Program-made: the position numbers and the translations under genes | Part shown: positions 54,901-61,667 of the stretch, piece after piece | Layout of the letters: every line of letters starts with the position of its first letter | Position numbering within the stretch: the first letter of the stretch is position 1 | From: Nocardia colli | Lineage (GTDB): Bacteria > Actinomycetota > Actinomycetes > Mycobacteriales > Mycobacteriaceae | DNA: 64,000 bases | Reading direction: 5' to 3' | NCBI RefSeq assembly: GCF_008704205.1 | Contig: NZ_VXLC01000014.1 | Coordinates: 62,001 to 126,000 of the forward strand | The notes under the pieces: generated by a model | Database searches by the model: none | Told to the model about the DNA's origin: nothing | What the model saw: only the letters and a program-made list of their open reading frames with translations

Positions 54901-55440
54901 TTCGAGCTTCCCCTGGCCGGCGGCGACACCCCGAGCGCCGAAACCGCGACCCTGCGCCAGATCGCCGACCTGCTGCGCACCCATTTGTCGCCCGACGATG
55001 ACCTTTTCGTCTACGCCGACCACCTGGCCACCCTCGACGACATCCCGCTGCGCGGCTACCTCACCGGCAGCATCGACGCCGTCCTGCGCGTAACCGACGG
55101 CACGGACACCCGTTTCGTGATCGTCGACTACAAAACCAACCGCCTCGGCACCGGCGACCTCACCGTCGCCCACTACACCCGCCCCCGCATGGCCGCCGAA
55201 ATGATCCGCTCCCACTACCCCCTCCAGGCCCTCCTCTACGCGGTAGCCCTGCACCGCTACCTCCGCTGGCGCCTACCCGCCTACGACCCCGCCCACCACT
55301 TGGGCGGCGCCCGCTACCTCTTCGTCCGCGGCATGATCGGCCCCGAAACCCCCACCGCCCACGGCGTCTTCGACTGGCACCCCCCAGCCCCCCTCATCCT
55401 CGCCATATCCCGCCTCCTCGCCGGAGAGTCCCCCCGATGA
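51901..55440 (+). CDS. recB: Exodeoxyribonuclease V beta subunit RecB
   Basis: This encodes 1179 residues from GTG 51901. It is the SF1 3'-5' helicase and nuclease of RecBCD. Walker A is ASAGTGKT (residues 34-41), Walker B DEFQDTDPLQW, the late helicase motif VHASKGLEFPIVYLPF, and the nuclease core D1076-Y1077-K1078 (IVDYKTN). A low-complexity stretch at about residues 422-500 (Ser/Gly/Thr/Ala-rich) sits between helicase motifs where close relatives should have little sequence. It overlaps the next short ORF by 4 nt. Confidence 0.93.
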   Translation: MTVQDTSFVVPEMEAPDRFEPYGPLPTGTTVLEASAGTGKTHAIVGLAVRYVAEAGIDVSQLLLVTFSRAATQELRERTRDRFVVVAAGLADPDLARAHADELIRHLAQADPDEVRRRRARLLAALSDFDAGTIATTHSFCQRMLDELGLAGEHDPGSRLVETVDELIGTVADDLYLNRYARTEPPFSVKEAHTLALAAVRDRHAVLMPKGDSAAGERVAFATAVRAETERRKRLAGLRDFDDLLVLLHDVLADDEHGPRACRRIRERYRVALVDEFQDTDPLQWDILRRAFHGHTTLVLVGDPKQAIYAFRGAEVLSYLDAVAHADTRKELTTNWRSDAGLLAALDHLQGGAALGHKEITVYPVNATRSWSRLSGPDELITPLRMRCLTRTGAGPLNKSGFPAVGRMRAKVADDLAADIVRLLESDVSLATTARPNHTGQPSSGRTAGPAFGEVIIEPAMELRGAQESSLGTDRSSAGTSSSGTAGRRSDGESSAVARRPISPGDIAVLVRTRSQIDVVRAALDRVGVASVLAGGTSVFATSSATDWLWLLRALEQPHRGDRVRLAACTPLIGVTAAEIDSGGADLVGRVSAQLRDAARLFARAGFAAVFEKISAEADLAHRLLAVENGERQLTDLRHIAQLLDQVSLTESLGLTALTRWLGDRVRDPASGTVADRSRRLDRDAAAVQIATVHASKGLEFPIVYLPFAWDNAKNPYPATLLFHDDNDMRVLDVGGQDASGYAERKLRSESEEAGEELRLLYVALTRAMCQVVAWWAPAITTAASPLHRMILGRPDGGDTVPPRASVPADAVAPGLLSAWAGGAAEAISVTAVVGTDEVAIERVRTEPVTGELAAAHFDRKLDQHWRRTSYSALTASAHGPVTPELEIEPEDNRGPADEPSTPVVAEVEEVFAGPASLMNSLPYGAEFGTLVHGVFEMIDTDAPDLAAEVDKRCRAAVDELMAEADPVVLSTAVLASLRTPLGIGSLADISTRDRLNELEFELPLAGGDTPSAETATLRQIADLLRTHLSPDDDLFVYADHLATLDDIPLRGYLTGSIDAVLRVTDGTDTRFVIVDYKTNRLGTGDLTVAHYTRPRMAAEMIRSHYPLQALLYAVALHRYLRWRLPAYDPAHHLGGARYLFVRGMIGPETPTAHGVFDWHPPAPLILAISRLLAGESPR

Positions 55441-55586
55441 CCCCCCTCCCCCCAAACACCCGCACACCGTTGCTCGGTCGCGCCGACGGATCGTGTAGCC
55501 GCACGGGTTCTGATTTCTCGCACCGAGAATTGCATGCGAATTTCGGTGCGGGAAATCAAGAGTGGTGCGGCGGGGTGGTCTTGTGA
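55437..55586 (+). CDS. 49-codon bridging ORF across a palindromic element
   Basis: ATG 55437 overlaps the recB stop by 4 nt, and the TGA (55584-55586) overlaps the recD GTG (55583) by 4 nt. Its second half is read through the 46-bp palindrome (SDFSHRELHANFGAGNQEW). It probably keeps recD translationally coupled despite the inserted element. The peptide itself need not have a function. Confidence 0.4.
   Translation: MTPLPPNTRTPLLGRADGSCSRTGSDFSHRELHANFGAGNQEWCGGVVL
55512..55557. repeat. 46-bp palindromic element, copy 3 (inside the rec operon)
   Basis: GATTTCTCGCACCGAGAATT and its right arm match copies 1 and 2 with a few substitutions (TCTCGC, GAGAAT, GCGAATTTC). It lies between recB and recD, co-directional genes. 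As a hairpin in the mRNA it could lower recD expression or protect the recCB transcript. Confidence 0.85.
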
Positions 55587-57496
55587 CGTCGATTCAGTTG
55601 GCGCAGCGGGGGACCGGGTTGTTGCGGACGTTCAATGAGGCGGGGGTGTTGTCTGCGGCGGACGTGCATGTGGCGGTTCGGTTGGGGCGGTTGGGGCGGG
55701 AGGATGCCGAGGCGGTTTTGTTTGCGGCGGCGCTTGCGGTGCGGGCGGTGCGGTCGGGGTCGGTGTGCTTGGAACTGCATCGGATGCGGGAGATCGGTAT
55801 CGACGCGGATGAGACCTGGGATACGGGGGAGCGCATCGATCCGGCGACGCTGCCGTGGCCCGACATCGAGGCGGTGGTGGCCGCGCTGCGGGTCAGTCCG
55901 CTGGTGACCGGTGGGCCCGCGGGTCCGCTGCAACCGTTGCGGCTGGTGGAATCGCGCAGCCGCGAGGACTCCGGCCCGCTGCTCTACCTGGATCGGTACT
56001 ACCAGCAGGAGCAGACGGTCCGCCGCGTACTCACCGAGCGCTCCGGTCACCACCCGGTGGTCGACCCGAATATCATTCGCCGCGAACTGGATCGGCTGTT
56101 CGACACGCCGGTCGGCGGCGTCCCCGACCGCCAGCGCCTCGCCGCCGCACTCGCCGCGACGCACTGGACCACGGTCGTCGCGGGCGGCCCCGGCACCGGC
56201 AAGACGCACACCATCGCGCGCATCATCGGCCTGCTCGACGCGCACCGCAAAGCCAATCCCAAACTGCCCGCACTGCGGATCGCACTGGCCGCGCCGACCG
56301 GCAAGGCCGCCGCGCGACTTCAAGAGGCCGTGCGCGAACAGGCCGGAGAACTCGGCCTGCCCGACCTCACCGCCGCCACCCTGCACCGCCTGCTCGGCTG
56401 GCAGCGCGGCCGCACCACCCGGTTCAAGTACCACGAATTCAACCGGCTCCCGTACGACGTGATCGTGGTCGACGAAACCTCCATGGTCTCGCTGACCATG
56501 ATGAGCAGACTGTTCGCCGCACTCCGCCCGGACACCCGCCTGGTCCTCGTCGGCGACCCGGACCAGCTCGCCTCGGTGGACGCGGGCGCCGTGCTCGCCG
56601 ACCTCGTCGCGGGACCCGTTGCGGGCACCCCGAATCCGATGCTCGACGAGATCCTCGGCGCCGACTCCCCGGAATCGGCCGCGCCGGAACAGAACTCGTC
56701 CGCCCTCACCACCCTGGAACGAACCCGCCTGCGCGGCGGCATCGTTCGCCTGACCCGCGGCCGTCGCTTCGGCGGCCGGATCGCCGACCTCGCCGTCGCC
56801 GTCCGCGCCGGCGACGCCGACACCGCCTTGGATCTGCTCCGCGCCGGCGGCGACGAACTGTCGCTCAGCGCCCCCGACGAAATGGCCGGTGTCCGTGCGG
56901 ATGTCGTCCGTGCCGCCCGCGAGGTGACCACCGCCGCCCTCGCCGGCGACGCCGCAGGCGCGCTCACCGCCCTCGAATCACACCGCCTGCTGTGCGCGCA
57001 CCGCCAGGGCCCGTTCGGCGTCGAACGCTGGGACCGGATGGCCGCCGAATGGGCCGCCGCCGGCGGAGCGGGCCCCGAATCCCACTCCGCCCCTTGGTAT
57101 CCCGGCCAGCCACTGCTGGTCACCGCCAATGACCACGAGGCCCGCATCTACAACGGCGACACCGGCGTCGTCGTGCGCATGCCCGACGGTTCGCTGCGCG
57201 CCGCACTGCAACGCGGCAGCGAGCCGTACCTGGTGCACCCGACCCAGTTCCCGGCCGTGGTCACGGTGTTCGCCATGACCATCCACCGCAGCCAGGGCAG
57301 CCAGTACGACACCGTCTCGGTGGTCCTGCCCGAACCGGAATCGACCCTGCTGACCAGGGAGCTGCTCTACACGGCGATCACCCGCGCCCGCCGCCACGTC
57401 CGGGTCATCGGCACCGACGAGTCCATCCGGGCCGGCATCGCCCGCCGCGTGCTGCGCGCCAGCGGGCTGTCCCGCCGCCCGGAGGGCGGCCGATGA
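55583..57496 (+). CDS. recD: Exodeoxyribonuclease V alpha subunit RecD
   Basis: This encodes 637 residues from GTG 55583 (GTG 55562 would lie in the palindrome flank). It is the 5'-3' SF1 helicase. The P-loop GGPGTGKT is at residues 201-208; VDETSMVSLTMMSRL is the Walker B region, VGDPDQLASVDAGAVLADL motif III, and TIHRSQGSQYDTVSVVLP with YTAITRARRHVRVIG the late motifs. It completes recC-recB-recD. An ECF promoter candidate begins 8 bp after its stop. Confidence 0.94.
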   Translation: MTSIQLAQRGTGLLRTFNEAGVLSAADVHVAVRLGRLGREDAEAVLFAAALAVRAVRSGSVCLELHRMREIGIDADETWDTGERIDPATLPWPDIEAVVAALRVSPLVTGGPAGPLQPLRLVESRSREDSGPLLYLDRYYQQEQTVRRVLTERSGHHPVVDPNIIRRELDRLFDTPVGGVPDRQRLAAALAATHWTTVVAGGPGTGKTHTIARIIGLLDAHRKANPKLPALRIALAAPTGKAAARLQEAVREQAGELGLPDLTAATLHRLLGWQRGRTTRFKYHEFNRLPYDVIVVDETSMVSLTMMSRLFAALRPDTRLVLVGDPDQLASVDAGAVLADLVAGPVAGTPNPMLDEILGADSPESAAPEQNSSALTTLERTRLRGGIVRLTRGRRFGGRIADLAVAVRAGDADTALDLLRAGGDELSLSAPDEMAGVRADVVRAAREVTTAALAGDAAGALTALESHRLLCAHRQGPFGVERWDRMAAEWAAAGGAGPESHSAPWYPGQPLLVTANDHEARIYNGDTGVVVRMPDGSLRAALQRGSEPYLVHPTQFPAVVTVFAMTIHRSQGSQYDTVSVVLPEPESTLLTRELLYTAITRARRHVRVIGTDESIRAGIARRVLRASGLSRRPEGGR

Positions 57497-57504
57497 CCAG
57501 CGGA

Positions 57505-57535
57505 TCTCACGTTTTCCCGGCCCCGCACGTCTACC
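57505..57535 (+). promoter_or_regulatory. ECF-type promoter P1 (in front of the sigma gene)
   Basis: TCTCACGTTT (-35 region, 57505-57514), a 13-nt spacer and CGTCTACC (-10 region, 57528-57535). The same 10-mer, spacer length and 8-mer recur at 59668-59698. The predicted start site falls at or next to the sigma gene GTG (57540), so the transcript would be leaderless. The repetition suggests autoregulation. Confidence 0.7.
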
Positions 57536-57539
57536 CAGT

Positions 57540-58019
57540 GTGAGATTGCCTCCGTTCGAGGAAGTGGTGGCCGAATACGGCCCGATGGTGTTGCGGGTCT
57601 GCCGGGCCGTGCTCGGTCCGACGGACGCGGCCGACGCGTGGTCGGAGACGTTCCTGTCCGCCCTACGCGCCTATCCGGACCTCGACCCCGACGCGAACAT
57701 CGAGGCATGGCTGGTCACCATCGCGCACCGGCGCGCGATCGACGTCGGCCGCGCGCTCACCCGCGCGCCGATCCCGGCCGAGACCCTGCCCGAGCGCCCG
57801 TCCGCGGCGCCCGACCCCGCCGACTACGACCCGCACCTCTGGGCCGCCTTGAAAGCGTTGCCGCCCAAGCAGCGCCAGGCGGTCGCCTACCACTACCTGG
57901 CAGGCCTGCCGCACGCCGAAATCGCCGAGCTGCTGGGCAATTCCACCGATGCCGCCCGCCGCGCCGCCGCCGACGGCCTGAAAACTCTGCGCAAGCTCTA
58001 CCCGAAGGATGACTCATGA
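57540..58019 (+). CDS. ECF (sigma-70 family) RNA polymerase sigma factor
   Basis: This encodes 159 residues from GTG 57540. Region 2 is visible as FEEVVAEYGPMVLRVCRAVLG...AADAWSETFLSALRAYPDL and region 4 as ALPPKQRQAVAYHYLAGLPHAEIAELLGNSTDAARRAAADGLK. It is short for the family. No anti-sigma gene is evident; the next gene, joined by a 4-nt ATGA overlap, encodes an alkyltransferase homologue. Two matching promoters (P1, P2) suggest it controls itself and the repair genes. Confidence 0.85.
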   Translation: MRLPPFEEVVAEYGPMVLRVCRAVLGPTDAADAWSETFLSALRAYPDLDPDANIEAWLVTIAHRRAIDVGRALTRAPIPAETLPERPSAAPDPADYDPHLWAALKALPPKQRQAVAYHYLAGLPHAEIAELLGNSTDAARRAAADGLKTLRKLYPKDDS

Positions 58020-58633
58020 TGGCCACCATCGATCGTGGCGACCCGAACGGCCTGTTCGACGGCCTGACCCCGGACAACGCCCTGCTGAACGAGCTACACC
58101 GCCGATTGGCGGCCGACGCACAGTCCGCGGGCCTGCTCGACGTCGCCTACCGCACCATGGACACCCCCGTCGGCACACTGCTGCTCGCGGCCACCCCGGC
58201 CGGCCTGGTCCGCGTCGCCTACCCCAACGAAGACCACGACTCCGTCCTGACCACCCTCTCCGAGCGGGTCAGCCCGCGCGTGCTCGCCGCGCCCGCGCGC
58301 CTGGACGCCGCGGCCCGCGAGATCGACGAGTACTTCGCCGGCGCCCGAACACATTTCGACCTGCCCCTGGACCTGCAACTGACCGGCGGCTTCCGGCGTC
58401 AGGTGATCGAGCATCTGATCGACATCGGTTACGGGCATCGCGAAAGCTACGCCACCGTCGCCGCCGCGGTCGGAAACCCGCGGGCGGTGCGCGCCGTCGG
58501 CTCGGCCTGCGCGCACAACCCACTGCCCGTGGTGATTCCGTGCCATCGGGTGGTCCGCAGCGATGGATCGATCGGTCAGTACGTAGGCGGCATCGACGCC
58601 AAGAACACACTGCTGACCCTGGAAGCCGCGTGA
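58016..58633 (+). CDS. O6-alkylguanine-DNA alkyltransferase homologue with N-terminal extension
   Basis: This encodes 205 residues from ATG 58016, which overlaps the sigma stop. The C-terminal half is the MGMT/Ogt fold with active-site C176 (VIPCHRVV) and the helix-turn-helix region GHRESYATVAAAVGNPRAVRAVG. About 40 residues (PNGLFDGLTPDNALLNELH...) precede the N-terminal domain (PVGTLLLAATPAGLVRVAYP). Such proteins accept alkyl groups irreversibly on Cys. Coupled translation with the ECF gene suggests a sensing or partner role; that is inference. Confidence 0.85.
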   Translation: MMATIDRGDPNGLFDGLTPDNALLNELHRRLAADAQSAGLLDVAYRTMDTPVGTLLLAATPAGLVRVAYPNEDHDSVLTTLSERVSPRVLAAPARLDAAAREIDEYFAGARTHFDLPLDLQLTGGFRRQVIEHLIDIGYGHRESYATVAAAVGNPRAVRAVGSACAHNPLPVVIPCHRVVRSDGSIGQYVGGIDAKNTLLTLEAA

Positions 58634-58679
58634 GCGCTGTTCGGCGCGGCACCGACAACCCCGCTGACTTGGAGGCGGT

Positions 58680-59408
58680 ATGCAAAACACCGATACCCGT
58701 GCCCCGCTGGCTGATCGAGTAGCCGCGCAGCCCTGGGCGGACTTGATCGACGAGATCGACGCCTACGGGTGCGCCCAGACCGGCCCATTGCTGATGCCCG
58801 ACGAATGCGCCGAGTTCACCGAAATGTGGGAGGACCTGGCGAGATTCCGCTCCACCATCGACATGGCGCGCTACAGATTCGGCCAGGGCACCTATCGATA
58901 CTTCGCCGATCCGGTGCCCGAGCCGATCATGGCCATGCGCGCGGCGTTCTATCGAAAGCTGTTGCCGGTCGCCCGTTCCTGGGCCGAACGGCTCGGCGAT
59001 CCGGCACCGTGGCCCGACGACTTCGGCGACTGGCTCGACGCCTGTCATGCTGCGGGACAGTCCAAACCGACGCCGATCCTGTTGCGCTACACCGAAGGTG
59101 ACTGGAACGCCTTGCACCGCGACCTATACGGCGACCTGGTGTTCCCGTTGCAGGTGGTGATCGGGCTGAACCGTCCGGGGATAGACCACACCGGCGGGGA
59201 ATTCACGCTCGTCGAGCAACGTCCCCGCGCGCAGTCGAAGGCCACCGTCACCGTGCTGGAACAGGGCCACGGCCTGATCTTCACCACTCGTGACCGGCCG
59301 ACCCCGTCGAGCCGAGGCTGGTCGCGCGCGCCGGTTCGCCACGGCGTCAGCCGAATTCGTGGCGGTATCCGGCACACCCTCGGTCTAGTCCTGCATGACG
59401 CCCAATAA
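58680..59408 (+). CDS. 2OG-Fe(II) oxygenase
   Basis: This encodes 242 residues. The facial-triad motif H146-x-D148 (LHRDLYGDLVF), the distal H221 (VRHGVSRI) and R231 for 2-oxoglutarate are in the right order. It belongs with prolyl-hydroxylase-like members found next to alkyltransferase genes in actinobacteria, not with classical AlkB, though a role in removing alkyl damage is plausible by context. It starts 46 bp after the alkyltransferase and overlaps the next gene by 14 nt. Confidence 0.82.
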   Translation: MQNTDTRAPLADRVAAQPWADLIDEIDAYGCAQTGPLLMPDECAEFTEMWEDLARFRSTIDMARYRFGQGTYRYFADPVPEPIMAMRAAFYRKLLPVARSWAERLGDPAPWPDDFGDWLDACHAAGQSKPTPILLRYTEGDWNALHRDLYGDLVFPLQVVIGLNRPGIDHTGGEFTLVEQRPRAQSKATVTVLEQGHGLIFTTRDRPTPSSRGWSRAPVRHGVSRIRGGIRHTLGLVLHDAQ

Positions 59409-59667
59409 CCACCTGTACACGCTGCTCGACGCCGATGGCCGCCCGTATCTCAGCCCTACTCCGGGAACATACGGCGGCCATCGACGCGGCAGAATCTACG
59501 GACGCTTGGACTGTCCGTCCGCCCTGCGCGCGCTGTCCCGCGGCTTCTATCGCGCCCACCGCGTCTTCTTCGCCGACGAACCCACCGCGATCAGCGCGGG
59601 TTACCGGCCGTGCGCGGTCTGTCTGCCGGAGCAATATGCGGCATGGAAAGCAGCCCGGCACAACTGA
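59395..59667 (+). CDS. Ada-type zinc-binding domain protein
   Basis: This encodes 90 residues. HRRGRIYGRLDCPSALRAL...HRVFFADEPTAISAGYRPCAVCLPEQY carries the Ada metal-binding signature with three Cys (LDCP and RPCAVC); the classical domain uses four ligands, so one is missing or replaced by another residue (perhaps His). In Ada this domain repairs phosphotriesters and turns on transcription. Here it stands alone without an AraC domain. The gene overlaps the oxygenase gene by 14 nt. Confidence 0.75.
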   Translation: MTPNNHLYTLLDADGRPYLSPTPGTYGGHRRGRIYGRLDCPSALRALSRGFYRAHRVFFADEPTAISAGYRPCAVCLPEQYAAWKAARHN

Positions 59668-59698
59668 TCTCACGTTTCTGGCCCGGCCGGCGTCTACC
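59668..59698 (+). promoter_or_regulatory. ECF-type promoter P2 (in front of the second alkyltransferase)
   Basis: TCTCACGTTT (59668-59677), a 13-nt spacer and CGTCTACC (59691-59698), identical in both boxes to P1. It begins one base after the stop of the zinc-protein gene, and about 30 bp separate it from ATG 59729. Confidence 0.7.
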
Positions 59699-59728
59699 AG
59701 GAGACAAGACGCCGAACAGGAGCACACC

Positions 59729-60238
59729 ATGCAGACTTCGACAGCCCGCACAGTCCACGCCTCGCCCCTCGGCAGCCTCCGCATCGAAGCGAGCGCGCTG
59801 GGCGTCACCCGCGTCGTGTTCACCGCGGACGCGCCCACCCCGCCGACTGCCGAGAACTCCTGCGCCCTCGAATATCTCGTCACCGCGATCGGCCAGATCG
59901 ACGGGTACCTGGCGGGCGCCAGGCAGGAATTCACCGTGCCGATGGATCGCTCCGCACTGAGCGGCTTCGACCGGCAGGTCCTGGAAACCCTCGAAGCCAC
60001 AACCGGATACGGCCACACGACCACCTACGGCGCGCTCACCCGCGCACTCGGCCGCGGCCGCGAGGACGCCCGCAAGGTCGGCGGCGCGCTGGCGCGCAAC
60101 CCGCTACTGATCCTGCTCCCGTGCCACCGGGTGGTCGGCGCGGACGGCGCGCTCACCGGTTACGCGGGCGGGCTGCCGGCCAAACGCGCTCTGCTCGACC
60201 TCGAATCCGCGGATCTGCTACTGCCGCTGGCTATCTGA
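59729..60238 (+). CDS. ogt: Methylated-DNA-protein cysteine methyltransferase
   Basis: This encodes 169 residues. It has the MGMT fold with active-site C132 (LLPCHRVV), the recognition helix GFDRQVLETLEATTGYGHTTTYGALTRALGRG and DNA-binding ARKVGGALARNP. It removes O6-alkyl groups from guanine in a single-turnover reaction. Length and motif order are normal for Ogt, so this is the likely true repair enzyme of the cluster. It has AGGAG upstream and its own ECF promoter P2. Confidence 0.9.
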   Translation: MQTSTARTVHASPLGSLRIEASALGVTRVVFTADAPTPPTAENSCALEYLVTAIGQIDGYLAGARQEFTVPMDRSALSGFDRQVLETLEATTGYGHTTTYGALTRALGRGREDARKVGGALARNPLLILLPCHRVVGADGALTGYAGGLPAKRALLDLESADLLLPLAI

Positions 60239-60255
60239 CCGGCTCATCGGGACAG

Positions 60256-60648
60256 TCAGGCCAGCACGCCGTACGCGGTGGTGAGCATGGCGATCGCGAG
60301 CAGCACGCCGCCGACCGCACTCAACGTGTTCGCGGCCGACCACTTGCCCGGCTTGCCGATCGCGAGATTGAGGAACATGCCGCCGGATTGAGCGATCACT
60401 CCGACCGCGAGCAACGTGCACACCACCCACAGCACGCCGTCGCCGAATCCGGTGTCCGCGAGAATCGCGAGCGTTGCGAGGACCATCACCAGCAGTACGC
60501 CCGCGTGCGCGTGGCCGGCCCGGAAGTAGGTGCGCTGGTACTCGGTCAGCTTCTCGGCGGCGAGCAGGCGCAGGGCCATGACACCGCCGAACATCACGGT
60601 GGGCAGGGAGATCAGCGCGATCGCGGTGAACAGCTTGATGGGGTCCAT
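60256..60648 (-). CDS. Four-helix membrane protein
   Basis: This encodes 130 residues with four hydrophobic segments (about 5-27, 47-65, 72-92 and 106-128). FRAGHAHAGVLLVMVLA, with two His in the second span, may bind a metal or haem. The family is widespread in actinobacteria but I cannot name it. It is divergent from the tetR gene, with an operator pair in between, and so is likely to be under its control. Confidence 0.75.
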   Translation of the reverse strand: MDPIKLFTAIALISLPTVMFGGVMALRLLAAEKLTEYQRTYFRAGHAHAGVLLVMVLATLAILADTGFGDGVLWVVCTLLAVGVIAQSGGMFLNLAIGKPGKWSAANTLSAVGGVLLAIAMLTTAYGVLA

Positions 60649-60683
60649 TGGGCGTCCTCGGTAGATGTGTCCGTTCCACTAAT

Positions 60684-60728
60684 CTGAACGGCGTACAGAA
60701 CGTAGAACGGTATCTGGATGCCGTACAG
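60684..60728. promoter_or_regulatory. Paired TetR operator candidates
   Basis: CTGAACG-G-CGTACAG (60684-60698) and CTGGATG-C-CGTACAG (60714-60728) are imperfect 15-bp palindromes sharing CGTACAG, 30 bp centre to centre, in the 112-bp divergent gap. Two sites suggest cooperative binding by a pair of TetR dimers. Confidence 0.5.
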
Positions 60729-60760
60729 ATTATGTGAGGCGAATCACAAAGAGGGGTCCC

Positions 60761-61402
60761 ATGACTGGTCCGGAGGCCGCGCGCCGCAAGACCTACCGGC
60801 ACGGCGCGCTGAAGCCGGCGCTGATCGAGGCCGGGCTGCGGCTGGCGCGGGCCGGCGGCGGCCCGGACGCGATCGTGTTGCGCGAGGCGGCTCGGCAGGC
60901 CGGTGTCGCGCCGAACGCCGCGTACACCTATTTCGAAGACCGCAACGCGCTGGTCACCGCGGTGGCGAGCGCGGCGCTGGCGCAGATGGCGACCATGATG
61001 GCGGCCGAGCAGGAGGGTGTGACGCTCAGTGACGATCCCGCGGTGGCCGCGCGGCAGCGATTCCGCGGCGTAGGTCTCGGTTATCTGAGATTCGCCCGGA
61101 CCGAACCCGGGTTGTTTCGCACCGCGTTCACGATCGGGCGGAACGACACCGCGGCGGACTCGCCGGACGCGGCGGGACCGACCGGCCGATCCGGCATCGA
61201 ACTTCTCGGAGACGCGCTCGACGAGATGGTCGATACGGGCAGCCTGCCCCCGGAACGTCGGCCGGGTGCGGAGTATTTGGCCTGGTCGGCCGTGCACGGG
61301 CTGGCGTTCCTGGCCATCGACGGGCCGTTGCGAACGATGCCGGACGATCAGCTCGACGCTGTCGGACAGCGGATGCTGGACATGGTCGACCGCGGCATCT
61401 GA
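60761..61402 (+). CDS. TetR-family regulator
   Basis: This encodes 213 residues. The N-terminal DNA-binding region has YRHGALKPALIEAGLRLARAGG...LREAARQAGVAPNAAYTYFEDRNALVTAV. The C-terminal domain is of the TetR_C_13/WHG type (FRTAFTIG..., WSAVHGLAFLAIDGPL). It is divergent from the four-helix membrane gene and likely represses it. The ligand is unknown. Confidence 0.85.
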   Translation: MTGPEAARRKTYRHGALKPALIEAGLRLARAGGGPDAIVLREAARQAGVAPNAAYTYFEDRNALVTAVASAALAQMATMMAAEQEGVTLSDDPAVAARQRFRGVGLGYLRFARTEPGLFRTAFTIGRNDTAADSPDAAGPTGRSGIELLGDALDEMVDTGSLPPERRPGAEYLAWSAVHGLAFLAIDGPLRTMPDDQLDAVGQRMLDMVDRGI

Positions 61403-61422
61403 AGAAATCGTGCAGGTGTGCC

Positions 61423-61445
61423 CCTCCCACCCGAAAAGTGGGAGG
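61423..61445. terminator. Hairpin between convergent tetR and cspA
   Basis: CCTCCCAC-CCGAAAA-GTGGGAGG is a perfect 8-bp stem lying 20 bp from each gene end; it can serve both strands. Confidence 0.65.
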
Positions 61446-61463
61446 AGCGTCAATCCGGCCTGA

Positions 61464-61667
61464 TCAGATGGCGCGGACGTCCGTGGCCTGCGGACCCTTC
61501 TGGCCCTGGCCGACCTCGAACTCCACACGCTGTCCCTCATCGAGGGACTTGAACCCGGACCCGCCGAGAGCCGAGTAGTGGACGAAGACGTCGGGACCGC
61601 CGCCGTCCTGCGCGATGAAGCCGAACCCCTTCTCCGCGTTGAACCACTTGACGACGCCCTGTGTCAT
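61464..61667 (-). CDS. cspA: Cold-shock protein (CspA family)
   Basis: This encodes 67 residues, one cold-shock OB-fold. The RNA-binding motifs KGFGFIAQ (RNP1) and DVFVHYSAL (RNP2) are intact. AAGGAG lies seven bases before ATG 61667. It acts as an RNA chaperone. It has a long leader upstream, as is usual for regulated csp genes. Confidence 0.95.
   Translation of the reverse strand: MTQGVVKWFNAEKGFGFIAQDGGGPDVFVHYSALGGSGFKSLDEGQRVEFEVGQGQKGPQATDVRAI

Noticed and set aside
53383..55254. 623-codon ORF opposite recB
   Set aside because: Shadow of recB in another frame; RecB motifs on the plus strand are decisive.
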